This document shows, one piece after another, positions 47,137 through 55,499 of a DNA stretch of 64,000 bases; the stretch's first letter is position 1, and each line of letters opens with the position of its first letter. The position numbers and the translations under genes are program-made. The notes beneath the pieces are model-generated. The model made no database searches and had not been told where the DNA came from. It saw only the letters and a program-made list of their open reading frames with translations. The stretch comes from CAWKGV01 sp963849305 (GTDB lineage: Bacteria; Pseudomonadota; Alphaproteobacteria; Acetobacterales; Acetobacteraceae): contig CAWKGV010000003.1 of assembly GCA_963849305.1 (NCBI GenBank), forward strand, positions 496,001 through 560,000, in the 5' to 3' direction.

Positions 47137-48356
47137 GGCCGTGCTCCATGAAAAAATCGCGGGCTGTCGGCCCGGATTTCGCTGATTTCCGCTTCCGAGC
47201 AGCCGATCTCGCGCAGCACCTCCTCGGTGTGCTCGCCGAGCGCGGGCCAGAGTCTGCGGATCGAGGGCGGGCTCGCGGAGAACTCGGCCGGGATTGCGGT
47301 CACGGTCACGCTGCCTTCGGCCGGGTGATCATGGTGCTCGAAGAAGCCGGTCTCGCGTAGATACTGGCTCTCGAACAAATCTGGCAGGCTCGCCGCCGCG
47401 CCGCAGGGAATATCGAGCGGAGCCAGCACGGCCAGCCACTCGGCGGTGGTCTTCTCGGCCATCGCCTCGGCGAGCGTGGCGTAGAGCGCGTCGATGTTCT
47501 CCGCGCGCACTGCCACGGAAAGGAAGCGCGCATCCTCGATCAGTCCAGGCCGGCCCATCGCGGCGAACAGCCGGGCGTATTGCGCGTCGCTCTGGCAGAT
47601 CACGCAGAGATGGCCGTCCTTGGTGGCATAGGGGCGGCGATACGGGGTCAACATACGCGGATAGCCGACGCCGTTTTCGGGCGCGCAGATCGTCGCGCCC
47701 CACAGGTGCTCGACCAGCAGGAACGCGAGCATCGTCTCCATCATCGGGACGTGGACTGCCTGGCCATGCCCGGTGCGTTGGCGATGATAAAGCGCCATGC
47801 CGATCATTGAGGCCAGCATGTGCCCCGTGATCTTGTCGGCGGCGACGGTCGGGAAGTAGCGCGGCGCCCCGTCCGGGCCGGCGTTCAGGCTTGCCGCGCC
47901 GCTCATGCCTTGAATCAGGTCGTCGAACGCCGGGGAGTCGCGCATCCCGCTGTCCTTGCGAAAGCCGGTGGCGCAGGCATGGATGAGGCGCGGATTGCGG
48001 GCGAGAAGGCTCGCGGGGTCGAGGCCGAGCCGCTCGGCGGCGCCGAGCCGCATGTTGTGAACGAACACGTCGGCGCCATCGATCAACCGCAACAACGCGG
48101 CGTGCGCGGCGGGGCATTTGAGATCGAGCACGACGCCCCGCTTGTTGCGGTTCAACGTGGCGAAGTACGAGCCCATTGCTTCCGTGCGGCTGGGTCCGAT
48201 GAACCGTGTCGTGTCGCCGCCCGGCGCCTCGACCTTGATCACGTCGGCGCCCATGTCGCCCAGGATCTGGGTCGCGAAGGGGCCGAGGACAACGGTGGTG
48301 AGGTCGATCACTCGTATCCCGGCGAGCGGGCCGGTCGCGCCCTCTACGTCCTGCAT
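47133..48356 (-). CDS. Class III (CaiB/BaiF family) CoA-transferase
   Basis: 407 residues from ATG 48356 with GAGGGAG upstream. GIRVIDLTTVVLGPFATQILGDMGADVIKVE, RNKRGVVLDLK and TVAADKITGHMLASMIGMAL (catalytic Asp before Lys-Ile-Thr-Gly) are conserved. The family transfers CoA between carboxylic acids. The substrate cannot be told; pairing with an epoxide-hydrolase-like enzyme suggests breakdown of an unusual acid. Confidence 0.92.
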   Translation of the reverse strand: MQDVEGATGPLAGIRVIDLTTVVLGPFATQILGDMGADVIKVEAPGGDTTRFIGPSRTEAMGSYFATLNRNKRGVVLDLKCPAAHAALLRLIDGADVFVHNMRLGAAERLGLDPASLLARNPRLIHACATGFRKDSGMRDSPAFDDLIQGMSGAASLNAGPDGAPRYFPTVAADKITGHMLASMIGMALYHRQRTGHGQAVHVPMMETMLAFLLVEHLWGATICAPENGVGYPRMLTPYRRPYATKDGHLCVICQSDAQYARLFAAMGRPGLIEDARFLSVAVRAENIDALYATLAEAMAEKTTAEWLAVLAPLDIPCGAAASLPDLFESQYLRETGFFEHHDHPAEGSVTVTAIPAEFSASPPSIRRLWPALGEHTEEVLREIGCSEAEISEIRADSPRFFHGARP

Positions 48357-48462
48357 TGCCAGGCTCCCTCACTCTCCGCCGGGTGGATCATCGCACGGTC
48401 GAAGCGAGGTGCCCACGGAGAAGCGAGTGGCCGGCGGCACGAATGCCGCCGGCCACCATCAC

Positions 48463-49344
48463 TCAACCGTTGTTGCCGTTGTTGCCGTTGTTGTTGGCGT
48501 TGTTGCCGTTGCGGCTGAACGGGCCACCGCCATTATTTCCGTTGTTCCCGTTGAAAACGCCACCGTTCGCGTTGTTCCCATTACGGCCGAACCAGCCGTT
48601 GCCATTACCGTTATTATTGTTTGCCCTGATTACCCTGCCATTCCCGTTGTCGAACCAGCCGCCATTGCCGTTGTTATTGTTGTTGTTGAAGGCCTGGTAG
48701 TTGGTCAGGTTGTAGTGGATCGTGGGCAGGGTATTGAGCTGCGCCTGCGTGACGTTCGGCAGCACCACCTTGTCATTGCCGTTAACCGAGGCGTTCCCGA
48801 ACTCCAGCCGGTTGAACGGAACGGCGACCTTCTTGTTGTTGGTCGAGATCACCGCCCACACTCCGTTGCGGCCAAGCAGTATATCGTTGACGGTGCCCAC
48901 TTGTTGATTGTCGGTGTTATAGACGCCGCTGCCGATCACCTGACTGGCGCGTGCGTCACCGTTGTCGGCGAGAACCGGGTTGCGCTGCGATGGTCGCCAG
49001 TTTCCGTTGTTGTTGTTGTAGTAAACGTTATTGCCGTTGTTCCCGTTGCCATTCTGGATGAAGTTTGGCAATGCGCTGTGGCCGCCCCAGCCAATGTTGG
49101 CATACTCGCCGTTACCAACCACGCTGTTGGCGTTGCGCGCACTGCTTCCGTTAGTGCCCCAGTTCGCGTGGCTGTAGCCATTGCTTGTCGGCCCATAGTT
49201 ACCGCCGAAACTGCCGCCGTTGCTGAGGCTGGAGCCGTCGTTCAGGGCCCCGTTATGGTTGTTGCCGTTGTTCTGCGCCAATGCGGGCATGGCGATCAAC
49301 GAGGCGGCTAACCCCGCCGCGCCGAGAAGCGTCAGTTTGCTCAT
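48463..49344 (-). CDS. Secreted Asn/Gly-rich PRC-barrel protein
   Basis: 293 residues from ATG 49344. Residues 1-23 form a signal peptide ending MPALA. Residues 24-130 are Asn/Gly/Ser-rich, residues about 133-200 form a PRC-barrel-like domain (VIGSGVYNTDNQQVGTVNDI, WAVISTNNKKVAVPFNRLEF), and residues 218-293 are nearly pure Asn/Gly with regularly placed Trp-Phe and Arg (NGWFGRNGNN). PRC-barrel proteins of this sort are widespread in rhizobia-like bacteria, but the Asn-rich arms are extreme. The low-complexity arms are prion-like or surface-adhesive in character. Function unknown. Confidence 0.8.
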   Translation of the reverse strand: MSKLTLLGAAGLAASLIAMPALAQNNGNNHNGALNDGSSLSNGGSFGGNYGPTSNGYSHANWGTNGSSARNANSVVGNGEYANIGWGGHSALPNFIQNGNGNNGNNVYYNNNNGNWRPSQRNPVLADNGDARASQVIGSGVYNTDNQQVGTVNDILLGRNGVWAVISTNNKKVAVPFNRLEFGNASVNGNDKVVLPNVTQAQLNTLPTIHYNLTNYQAFNNNNNNGNGGWFDNGNGRVIRANNNNGNGNGWFGRNGNNANGGVFNGNNGNNGGGPFSRNGNNANNNGNNGNNG

Positions 49345-49496
49345 GTCAAATCCTCTATCTGCGTTTCGCGCGAACCCGCCCGCGGGCAATAAGTGCGCCC
49401 CGCCGGTCGATCCTGCTTTGCGGTCAAGCGCGGGCGCTATGCCCGTTCGCCGCTGCCGAAACGCCGAGAAAGGGGACCGGGCGTCAACCGGGCAGG

Positions 49497-49796
49497 TTAA
49501 TTTGGGTTATAGTTCAGAACAGGGTACCAATTGCGCGTGAGCGCATCCATGCTGCCGAGCCCGAGCAGGACTATCAGCCAGAACATGCCGGCCACCGCGA
49601 ACCCGATGGCGATGGTTGGCGCCTTAGGCAGGCGCATGAACCCCATGCCGATCGTGAACACCATGAGGAAAGAAAAAAGGAATATCACCGCCCGGTTCTC
49701 CGAGCGCATGTGGATGCCGCTGACCAGCCACTCGCCCCCCGCGACCGCCATAAGAAATGCCCAGATCAGGGTCAGCTTTACCAAATCGCGTGTCAC
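49497..49796 (-). CDS. coxD: Cytochrome c oxidase subunit IV (small membrane subunit)
   Basis: 99 residues from GTG 49796, which overlaps the coxC stop (GTGA); a longer frame starts at 49829. Three hydrophobic helices are visible (LTLIWAFLMAVAGGEWLV, VIFLFSFLMVFTIGMGFM, IAIGFAVAGMFWLIVLLGLG). Small subunits of this type end caa3 and cytochrome o operons and aid assembly. Last gene of the act-cox operon. Confidence 0.8.
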   Translation of the reverse strand: MTRDLVKLTLIWAFLMAVAGGEWLVSGIHMRSENRAVIFLFSFLMVFTIGMGFMRLPKAPTIAIGFAVAGMFWLIVLLGLGSMDALTRNWYPVLNYNPN

Positions 49797-50449
49797 GAGA
49801 TTCTCCCGATCAGGTAGATCATCGGCCACAGCACCATCCAGACGATGTCAACGAAGCTCCAGAAGATCCCTACGACCTCGACTGGGGTGTGGTACGCGGC
49901 CGAGAACTCATCCCGGCGCGCCCGCAGGATGATGTAAGCCACGAGGCCCAGCGCGACCGTCATGTGCGCCGCGTGCAGGACGGTGCCGATCCAGTAAAAG
50001 CACCAGAACAGCTTCGCCCCGCCTTGCAGCGCGCCCTTCACCGGAAAATCGGGATCGGTGACCCAGTTGTGTGCGGCGAAGTCGAGATGCCACTCGTAGC
50101 CCTTCAGGCAGACAAAGATGGTGCCGAGCAGCATCACGACCATGAGCGCCCAGATCATCGGGCGCGACCGACCTGCCTGGATGAACGACAGCGCGCAGGC
50201 ATACGCGAAACTGCTGGTCACCAGCACCCCGGCGTTGACGGTGCCGATCCAGATCACCGTGTGCTGGCTACCGGCATCGAACCCGGCCTGGTTCCAATAC
50301 CGAGCATAAACCCACGTCAGGAACAGGCCGCCGAAGAACACGCATTCTTGGGCGAGGAACAGCCACATCCCCGCAATCGAGGTCTGGGCCTGTTCATAGA
50401 GGCTCGCGTGCTGGAATTCCTGCGGGACGACAAGTCTGGTTTCAGCCAT
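49793..50449 (-). CDS. coxC: Cytochrome c oxidase subunit III
   Basis: 218 residues with five helices, the short bacterial form. MWLFLAQECVFFGGLFLTWVYARYW, VTSSFAYACALSFIQAGR and VEVVGIFWSFVDIVWMVLWPMIYLIG are conserved. It stabilises subunit I. It overlaps the coxA stop by 8 bp. Confidence 0.93.
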   Translation of the reverse strand: MAETRLVVPQEFQHASLYEQAQTSIAGMWLFLAQECVFFGGLFLTWVYARYWNQAGFDAGSQHTVIWIGTVNAGVLVTSSFAYACALSFIQAGRSRPMIWALMVVMLLGTIFVCLKGYEWHLDFAAHNWVTDPDFPVKGALQGGAKLFWCFYWIGTVLHAAHMTVALGLVAYIILRARRDEFSAAYHTPVEVVGIFWSFVDIVWMVLWPMIYLIGRIS

Positions 50450-52085
50450 GTTGGCGGCGCCGTTCCTGGGCTTCCGGTTCCTTGTACTGGTACGGCCCTT
50501 CGGTCACGAGCGGGGTGGCAAGGAAGTTGATCGCCGGCGGCGGCGACGAGGTCTGCCACTCGAGCCCGGTGGCGTCCCAAGGGTTGGCGGAAGCGCGCTC
50601 GCCACGGAGCAGTGACCACGGGAGGTAAAAGAGCGGCAATAGATAGCCAAGCGCAAGAATTGAGGCTCCGGCCGAGGACATGACATTCAGCACCTGGTAC
50701 TGCGGCGGATAGGTGGCGTAACGGCGCGGCATCCCGGTGTAGCCAAGGATGAATTGTGGCGCGAAGGTCATGTTGAAGCCGAGGAAGATGATCAGCGCCG
50801 CCGCGCGACCCCACATCTCCGGGTACATCCGCCCGGTGATCTTCGGCCACCAGAAATGCAGGCCGCCGAAGAACGCCGAGACCATCCCGCCCACCATCAC
50901 GTAGTGGAAATGCGCGACCACGAAGTAGGTCTGGTTCAGGTGTACGTCGGCCGGCAGGACGGCCACCCAAAGCCCGGTGAGCCCGCCGATAGTGAACAGG
51001 ATGACAAACCCGAGCGCATACAGCATCGGCGCATCGAAACGAATGAACCCCTTGTGCATCGTGCCGACCCAGTTGAACACCTTGATCGCGGACGGCACAG
51101 CGACGGCGAACGACATCGCCGAGAATACAATCCCTGCGTAGACCAACTCGCCTGCGACGAACATGTGGTGCCCCCAGGCGAAGAAGCCGATCACCGCGAT
51201 GGCGATGCTGCACCACACCACGAACTCGTAGCCGAATAGCTTGCGATGGCAGAAGCAAGGAATGATCTCACTGACCACCCCGAACCCTGGCAGGATCATG
51301 ATATAGACGGCCGGGTGCGAGTAGAACCAGAACATGTGCTGATAGAGCACCAGGTCGCCGCCGAGTCGTGGGTCGAACATGCCGACGCCGAACTCGCGCT
51401 GGAAGAACAGCATCACCATGGTCATCGCCAGCATCGGCGTGGCCAGCACGTAGATCACGCTGACCGCGTAGTGCGACCAGATGAACACCGGCAAGCGGTG
51501 CCAGGTCATGCCAGGCGCGCGCAGCCGGTGGATCGTGACCATGAAGTTCACCCCGGTCGCAATTGAAGAGAACCCCACCAGGAAGATCGCGGCGGCTGCC
51601 AGCTTGATGAAGCCGTGCGAGTAGTTGGTCGAGAGCGTCGGGTAGAATGTCCAGCCCGTGTCCACGCCGCCCACGAACATCGCGTAGAATTCCACGAATC
51701 CGGCGGTGACGAAAATATACCAACTCAGCAAATTGATTTTCGGGAACGCCACGTCGCGAGAGCCGATCATCAGCGGAATGCAAAAATTCCCGAGCACGAC
51801 CGGGATCGACGGGACCAGGAAGAACCAGACCATCATCACGCCATGCAGGCTCATGATGCGATTATAGGTTTCGGGATCTCGCAGCATCCCAGCCGGCGAG
51901 ATGAGGTTCCACCGTATGATGGCCGCCGCGATGCCGCCCATGAAGAAGAATGTGGTGATGCTGACTAAGTATAGGATCGCTAGGCGCTTGTGGTCGGTGG
52001 TGACCAGCCAGCTCTTCAGCGTGAACTTTTCGGCCAGGAAGCTTTCCTCTGCCATGCGGGCTTCGATCGAAGCGGTGATGCTCAT
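50442..52085 (-). CDS. coxA: Cytochrome c oxidase subunit I, A2-type (caa3)
   Basis: 547 residues with twelve helices. Haem and CuB ligands are present: SLHGVMMVWFFLVP (low-spin haem His), FWFYSHPAVYIMILPGFG (CuB His and cross-linked Tyr), AWGHHMFVAG (His pair) and FVVAHFHYVMVGG (haem His residues). The D-channel Glu of A1 oxidases (HPEVY) is replaced by Ala with a preceding Tyr-Ser, the hallmark of A2-type oxidases such as Thermus and Rhodothermus caa3. It reduces O2 to water and pumps protons. Confidence 0.95.
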   Translation of the reverse strand: MSITASIEARMAEESFLAEKFTLKSWLVTTDHKRLAILYLVSITTFFFMGGIAAAIIRWNLISPAGMLRDPETYNRIMSLHGVMMVWFFLVPSIPVVLGNFCIPLMIGSRDVAFPKINLLSWYIFVTAGFVEFYAMFVGGVDTGWTFYPTLSTNYSHGFIKLAAAAIFLVGFSSIATGVNFMVTIHRLRAPGMTWHRLPVFIWSHYAVSVIYVLATPMLAMTMVMLFFQREFGVGMFDPRLGGDLVLYQHMFWFYSHPAVYIMILPGFGVVSEIIPCFCHRKLFGYEFVVWCSIAIAVIGFFAWGHHMFVAGELVYAGIVFSAMSFAVAVPSAIKVFNWVGTMHKGFIRFDAPMLYALGFVILFTIGGLTGLWVAVLPADVHLNQTYFVVAHFHYVMVGGMVSAFFGGLHFWWPKITGRMYPEMWGRAAALIIFLGFNMTFAPQFILGYTGMPRRYATYPPQYQVLNVMSSAGASILALGYLLPLFYLPWSLLRGERASANPWDATGLEWQTSSPPPAINFLATPLVTEGPYQYKEPEAQERRRQHG

Positions 52086-53026
52086 GGTTTCTGCTCCGCG
52101 CCGAGCGACTTGATGTAGGCCAGCAGTTTTTCCAGGTCAGCGTCGCTGATCCTGCCATTGAACGAGGGCATGACTGGCACATAGCTGGCCACGACCTGCT
52201 TTTCGGGGAACAAGATCGAATCGTGCAGGTATTTCTCGTCCGCGATCACCGTGGTGCCGTTCGCGAGCGGCACCGGGCTGCCGTAAACTCCGGCGAGCGA
52301 GGGCGCGCGCACCACTCCCCGTTGGCCGTGGCAGCCGGCGCAGCCAAGCTGGACGAACAGCTTCTCTCCCTGCGCGGCCAAGCTGATCGCGGTGCCGTTG
52401 CTCTCCAGCCACTTTTGATACTCGGCCGCGGGCATGACGGTCACCGTGCCGCGCATCAGGGAGTGGTCCGCGCCACAGAGCTGTGCGCAATAGAGATCAT
52501 ACGTCCCCGGGACATCTGGGACGAACCAGATCGTTTCCCATCGCCCGGGTATGGTGTCGTGCTTCAACCGGAATGCCGGGATGAAGAGATCGTGGAGCAC
52601 GTCCTCCGACGTCATGATGAGCTGGACCGGTTTGCCGAGCGGCAGGTGCAGGTTGTTGATCTCCTTTTGCCCGCCCGGCTGCTCGAACTTCCACATCCAT
52701 TGCTTGCCATCCACCGAAATCTTGATCGCGTCGGCCGGTGGGTTGAACTCCCGGATGTACAGATCACTGCCCCAATAGAACAGCCCGAAGAAGCCGAGCA
52801 TGGTCACAGTGGTCCAGCCAATCTCCAGCCTCCAGGTCTTCGGCAGCAGCTCGCCGCGGTCGAGCGGGCTGCCCGCCCGGTAGCGGATCGCAAAAACGGT
52901 CATCATCGCCACCACCAGGATCAGCACCGCGCTCGACAGCACCAGCAGGGTGATGAAGATGTGGTCCACCTCGGGCGCGAAATTCGACGCGACCGGCAGG
53001 AAGAAGTTTAGGCCGTACCGGTTCAT
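52082..53026 (-). CDS. coxB: Cytochrome c oxidase subunit II with fused cytochrome c domain
   Basis: 314 residues. Two membrane helices precede the cupredoxin domain, whose CuA ligands are in DLYCAQLCGADHSLM plus an upstream His. A C-terminal cytochrome c domain follows with CAGCHG and a possible Met ligand in PVMPSFNGRISDADLEKLLAY. Fusion of cytochrome c to subunit II defines caa3 oxidases and lets ACIII pass electrons directly. It overlaps its neighbours by 4 bp on both sides. Confidence 0.94.
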   Translation of the reverse strand: MNRYGLNFFLPVASNFAPEVDHIFITLLVLSSAVLILVVAMMTVFAIRYRAGSPLDRGELLPKTWRLEIGWTTVTMLGFFGLFYWGSDLYIREFNPPADAIKISVDGKQWMWKFEQPGGQKEINNLHLPLGKPVQLIMTSEDVLHDLFIPAFRLKHDTIPGRWETIWFVPDVPGTYDLYCAQLCGADHSLMRGTVTVMPAAEYQKWLESNGTAISLAAQGEKLFVQLGCAGCHGQRGVVRAPSLAGVYGSPVPLANGTTVIADEKYLHDSILFPEKQVVASYVPVMPSFNGRISDADLEKLLAYIKSLGAEQKP

Positions 53027-53412
53027 GGCCGTGCGCCCGCATTGGCGTTTGCTGCTGCCGCGGGCCAGCCCGGAATGCCTTGCGCCGCAATCTTGCGCAT
53101 CGCCTGCTCAATCGGGATGTGGACGATTCCCTGCTCTCGGTCCACCCAGCCAATCGAGTTCAAGCCGTCGATCTCCTGACGGTAGAACCGCACCAGATCC
53201 TGGTGCGGATCGCCTTGCAATTCCGGGGAGGGATAATTGGGCACGGGATAGGGCACGAGCTGCGTGTGCGGGGCGTTCGGGAAGATCGCCCAGCAGATTA
53301 GGCCAACCACCGCCACACTGGTCAGTAGCAAAAAGAAAGCCCCGGCGATGAACCGTCCGCCGGCATCGCGCGGTTCGCTCCGGGCGCCCGGGATGGTGAG
53401 CTTCTCAGGCAT
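53023..53412 (-). CDS. Small single-helix membrane protein of the act-cox operon
   Basis: 129 residues. A short charged N-terminus precedes one hydrophobic helix (GAFFLLLTSVAVVGLICWAIF, residues about 24-44), then a Pro-rich stretch (YPVPNYPSPELQ) and a periplasmic helix with DLVRFYRQEIDGLNSIGWVDREQG. It lies between actF and coxB with overlaps on both sides, so it is surely co-expressed. It resembles small unnamed proteins seen at this place in other ACIII-oxidase operons; it could be an assembly factor or a link between the two complexes. Confidence 0.72.
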   Translation of the reverse strand: MPEKLTIPGARSEPRDAGGRFIAGAFFLLLTSVAVVGLICWAIFPNAPHTQLVPYPVPNYPSPELQGDPHQDLVRFYRQEIDGLNSIGWVDREQGIVHIPIEQAMRKIAAQGIPGWPAAAANANAGARP

Positions 53413-54475
53413 GGCCGACCTCGTTCGGAGCGATGCGCAGGATCAGGCCCGGCAGCCGCAGCCAAAGGCCGACGCTGAGCCCCAGCACGGCGAGCATCGT
53501 CAGCCCGTCAATCCAGCCCACCCCACGCCCGGCCGACGGCAGCACGAGCCACCACGCGCGCGGGATCTCCGCCGCAATGATCATCAGGCTGATCGCCATC
53601 AGCGCCGACCGCGAGCGCTGCATCTGCGGCCACAGCAAAAGGAGCAGCGGCACGAAGAAATGCAGCACGAAGACGATATAGGCCACGATCCCCCAGCCGC
53701 CCTCGGAACGTCGCGCGTACCATGGCGCGTCGGCGGCGAGGTCGGAGTTCCAGACGATCAGGAACTGCACGAAGACGAGATAGCCCCACAAGATCACCAG
53801 CCCGAGCAGCAGCTTGCCCAGACTTTCCAGCCCGCTGCTGTCGCCCAGCGCGAAGAACGCGGTCGGCAGTATGGCGACAGCGAGGGCGAACAGCGCCCAC
53901 TCGGCGGCGATGATCATGCCGTAGGCGGTGGAGTTGAAATGCGGGTCGAGCGACAAGGTCATATCCACCGCGCCCACGGTGACGCTGAACAGCAACAAGA
54001 TCAGCAGCGGCGGAGCGAGACGCCAAAGCAGCGGCTGCGGCTGCTCCCGGCGCAGCGCGAGCAAAAGAGCGGCACCAAGCAGCCCCCAGAACACCACGCA
54101 TCCCGCGACGCGGCCGTAGAAGAACACAGGGTTCAGGTAGCGGGTGTTGCCGAGCTGTTGCGCGATGTTGTGCTGCGTCCAGGGATAAACCTGATAAATC
54201 AGGAACAGCAGCGGGATTACCGCCAGCAGCGCGAGCGGCGCGGTCGCCAGCCCCATCACGAGCTGCGGGCGGATCAGAATCCCCCAGCGCCCGCCGGTTA
54301 ACGCATGGATCAGCAGCAGCGCCATGCTGCCGACCGGCCAGGCCAGCCAAAGCGTGAAGGCCGCCAGCCAGGCGTCGCCGAACGCCGCCGGGAAAATCGC
54401 CCAGCCGATCACCGAACCCACCACGCCGAGCAGCCCCAGCAGCCAAGCCGCGCGCTCCACCCGTTCCCGGCTCAC
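53405..54475 (-). CDS. actF: Alternative complex III subunit ActF
   Basis: 356 residues with about ten hydrophobic helices, starting at GTG 54475 that overlaps the actE stop. Conserved-looking parts include VGSVIGWAIFPAAFGDAWLAAF, PALLAVIPLLF-type helices, STAYGMIIAAEWALFALAVAI and WYARRSEGGWGIVAYIVFVLHF. ActF is a membrane subunit related to part of ActC. Order and neighbours make the assignment secure. Confidence 0.87.
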   Translation of the reverse strand: MSRERVERAAWLLGLLGVVGSVIGWAIFPAAFGDAWLAAFTLWLAWPVGSMALLLIHALTGGRWGILIRPQLVMGLATAPLALLAVIPLLFLIYQVYPWTQHNIAQQLGNTRYLNPVFFYGRVAGCVVFWGLLGAALLLALRREQPQPLLWRLAPPLLILLLFSVTVGAVDMTLSLDPHFNSTAYGMIIAAEWALFALAVAILPTAFFALGDSSGLESLGKLLLGLVILWGYLVFVQFLIVWNSDLAADAPWYARRSEGGWGIVAYIVFVLHFFVPLLLLLWPQMQRSRSALMAISLMIIAAEIPRAWWLVLPSAGRGVGWIDGLTMLAVLGLSVGLWLRLPGLILRIAPNEVGHA

Positions 54476-54963
54476 GGCAGCATTCTCCGCTCATCCGGCG
54501 AAAGGTCGGCGAGTTGCGCGTGCTGACTGAGTTGCAACGCGCGGATATAGGCGGTGATCGCCCAGCGGTCGGTCGGCTTCACCCGGTCGGCGAACGAGTA
54601 CATCACGCCGAAGCCCTTGGTGATCACGTCGTAGAAATGCTGTGGCGGCGCCTTGCGCAGATCGGCGTCTTCGTAATTGGGCGGGCGCGGGAAGCCGCGC
54701 TGCACCACCATGCCGTTGCCGTTGCCAAGCTCGGAATGGCAGGGCGTGCAGTAGATGCGGAACTCCTCCTGGCCGTGCCGGAGCAGCGCGAGCGTCACCG
54801 GCGGCGGTGGGGCGGGCTGCTCCTGGTACTGGACGACATCCTTCGGGATTTCCGCCGGTCCCACCTCCGGCGCGTAGGTCTTCTGGCGCGGCTGGGTGCT
54901 CATGTCGTCGCAGGCGGCGAGCAGTCCCGCGAGCAGGCCGAGCAGCAGGAGCGATGGCCTCAC
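54472..54963 (-). CDS. actE: Alternative complex III monohaem cytochrome c subunit ActE
   Basis: 163 residues from GTG 54963. A lipoprotein signal ends LLAGLLAACDDM. The haem motif is YCTPCHSELGNGNGMVVQRG, followed by PPQHFYDVITKGFGVMYSFADRV with the likely Met ligand and DRWAITAYIRALQLSQ. It receives electrons from ActA and hands them to the oxidase. It overlaps actD and actF. Confidence 0.92.
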   Translation of the reverse strand: MRPSLLLLGLLAGLLAACDDMSTQPRQKTYAPEVGPAEIPKDVVQYQEQPAPPPPVTLALLRHGQEEFRIYCTPCHSELGNGNGMVVQRGFPRPPNYEDADLRKAPPQHFYDVITKGFGVMYSFADRVKPTDRWAITAYIRALQLSQHAQLADLSPDERRMLP

Positions 54964-55499
54964 GTCGGCACCTCCTCCTCATCGACCGAAATCACGCGCA
55001 TGGCCAGCGGGTTCAACCCGACCAGGACAGCGCGGGCACGCTCGATCCGAGTCTCGTCCTCGCTGTGGACATGCACTAGGAAGCCGTCGCGCGAAGCGGA
55101 GCGGATGCCTTCGAACTCATCCACGGCATCCCACAGGCGCGGCCCGCCCGAAAGCAGCAAATAACCGAGCAGGCCGGAGGCCGAGGCGGTAAGCAAGCCG
55201 AAGGCAACGGCAATCGGCACGTAGCCGGGCCAGGAGAACGGCGGGTGGCCGCCGATATCGACCGGATAGCCCCAGCTCGAGGCGGTGGCCAGCGTCTCCA
55301 ACCCATACATGAATGCCGCCCCGGCGATCCCGCCCAGGAACACTCCAACAGGAACCAGCGAGGACCGGCCGCTCGCCTCCCCCGTCGTCAGTGGTACCGG
55401 CGTGTAAGTTTCGATCTCGCCCAGATCGATGGCGCGCAGCCGGTCCACCGCCCGGACGAGCGCGGTCTCGTTGCCGAACGCCGCCACGATCCCGGTCAT
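54960..55499 (-). CDS. actD: Alternative complex III subunit ActD (DUF3341)
   Basis: 179 residues from ATG 55499, overlapping the actC stop. IVAAFGNETALVRAVDRLRAIDLGEIETYTPVP is the usual start of DUF3341 proteins, two membrane helices follow (VPVGVFLGGIAGAAFMYGL, VPIAVAFGLLTASASGLLGYLLL), and the C-terminal part carries FLVHVHSEDE. It is a membrane subunit without cofactors. Confidence 0.92.
   Translation of the reverse strand: MTGIVAAFGNETALVRAVDRLRAIDLGEIETYTPVPLTTGEASGRSSLVPVGVFLGGIAGAAFMYGLETLATASSWGYPVDIGGHPPFSWPGYVPIAVAFGLLTASASGLLGYLLLSGGPRLWDAVDEFEGIRSASRDGFLVHVHSEDETRIERARAVLVGLNPLAMRVISVDEEEVPT

Noticed and set aside
48463..49344. Repeated GTTGTTGCC-type DNA considered as a CRISPR-like or satellite array.
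   Set aside because: The repeats are in frame and encode Asn/Gly stretches of a protein with a signal peptide; there are no regular spacers.
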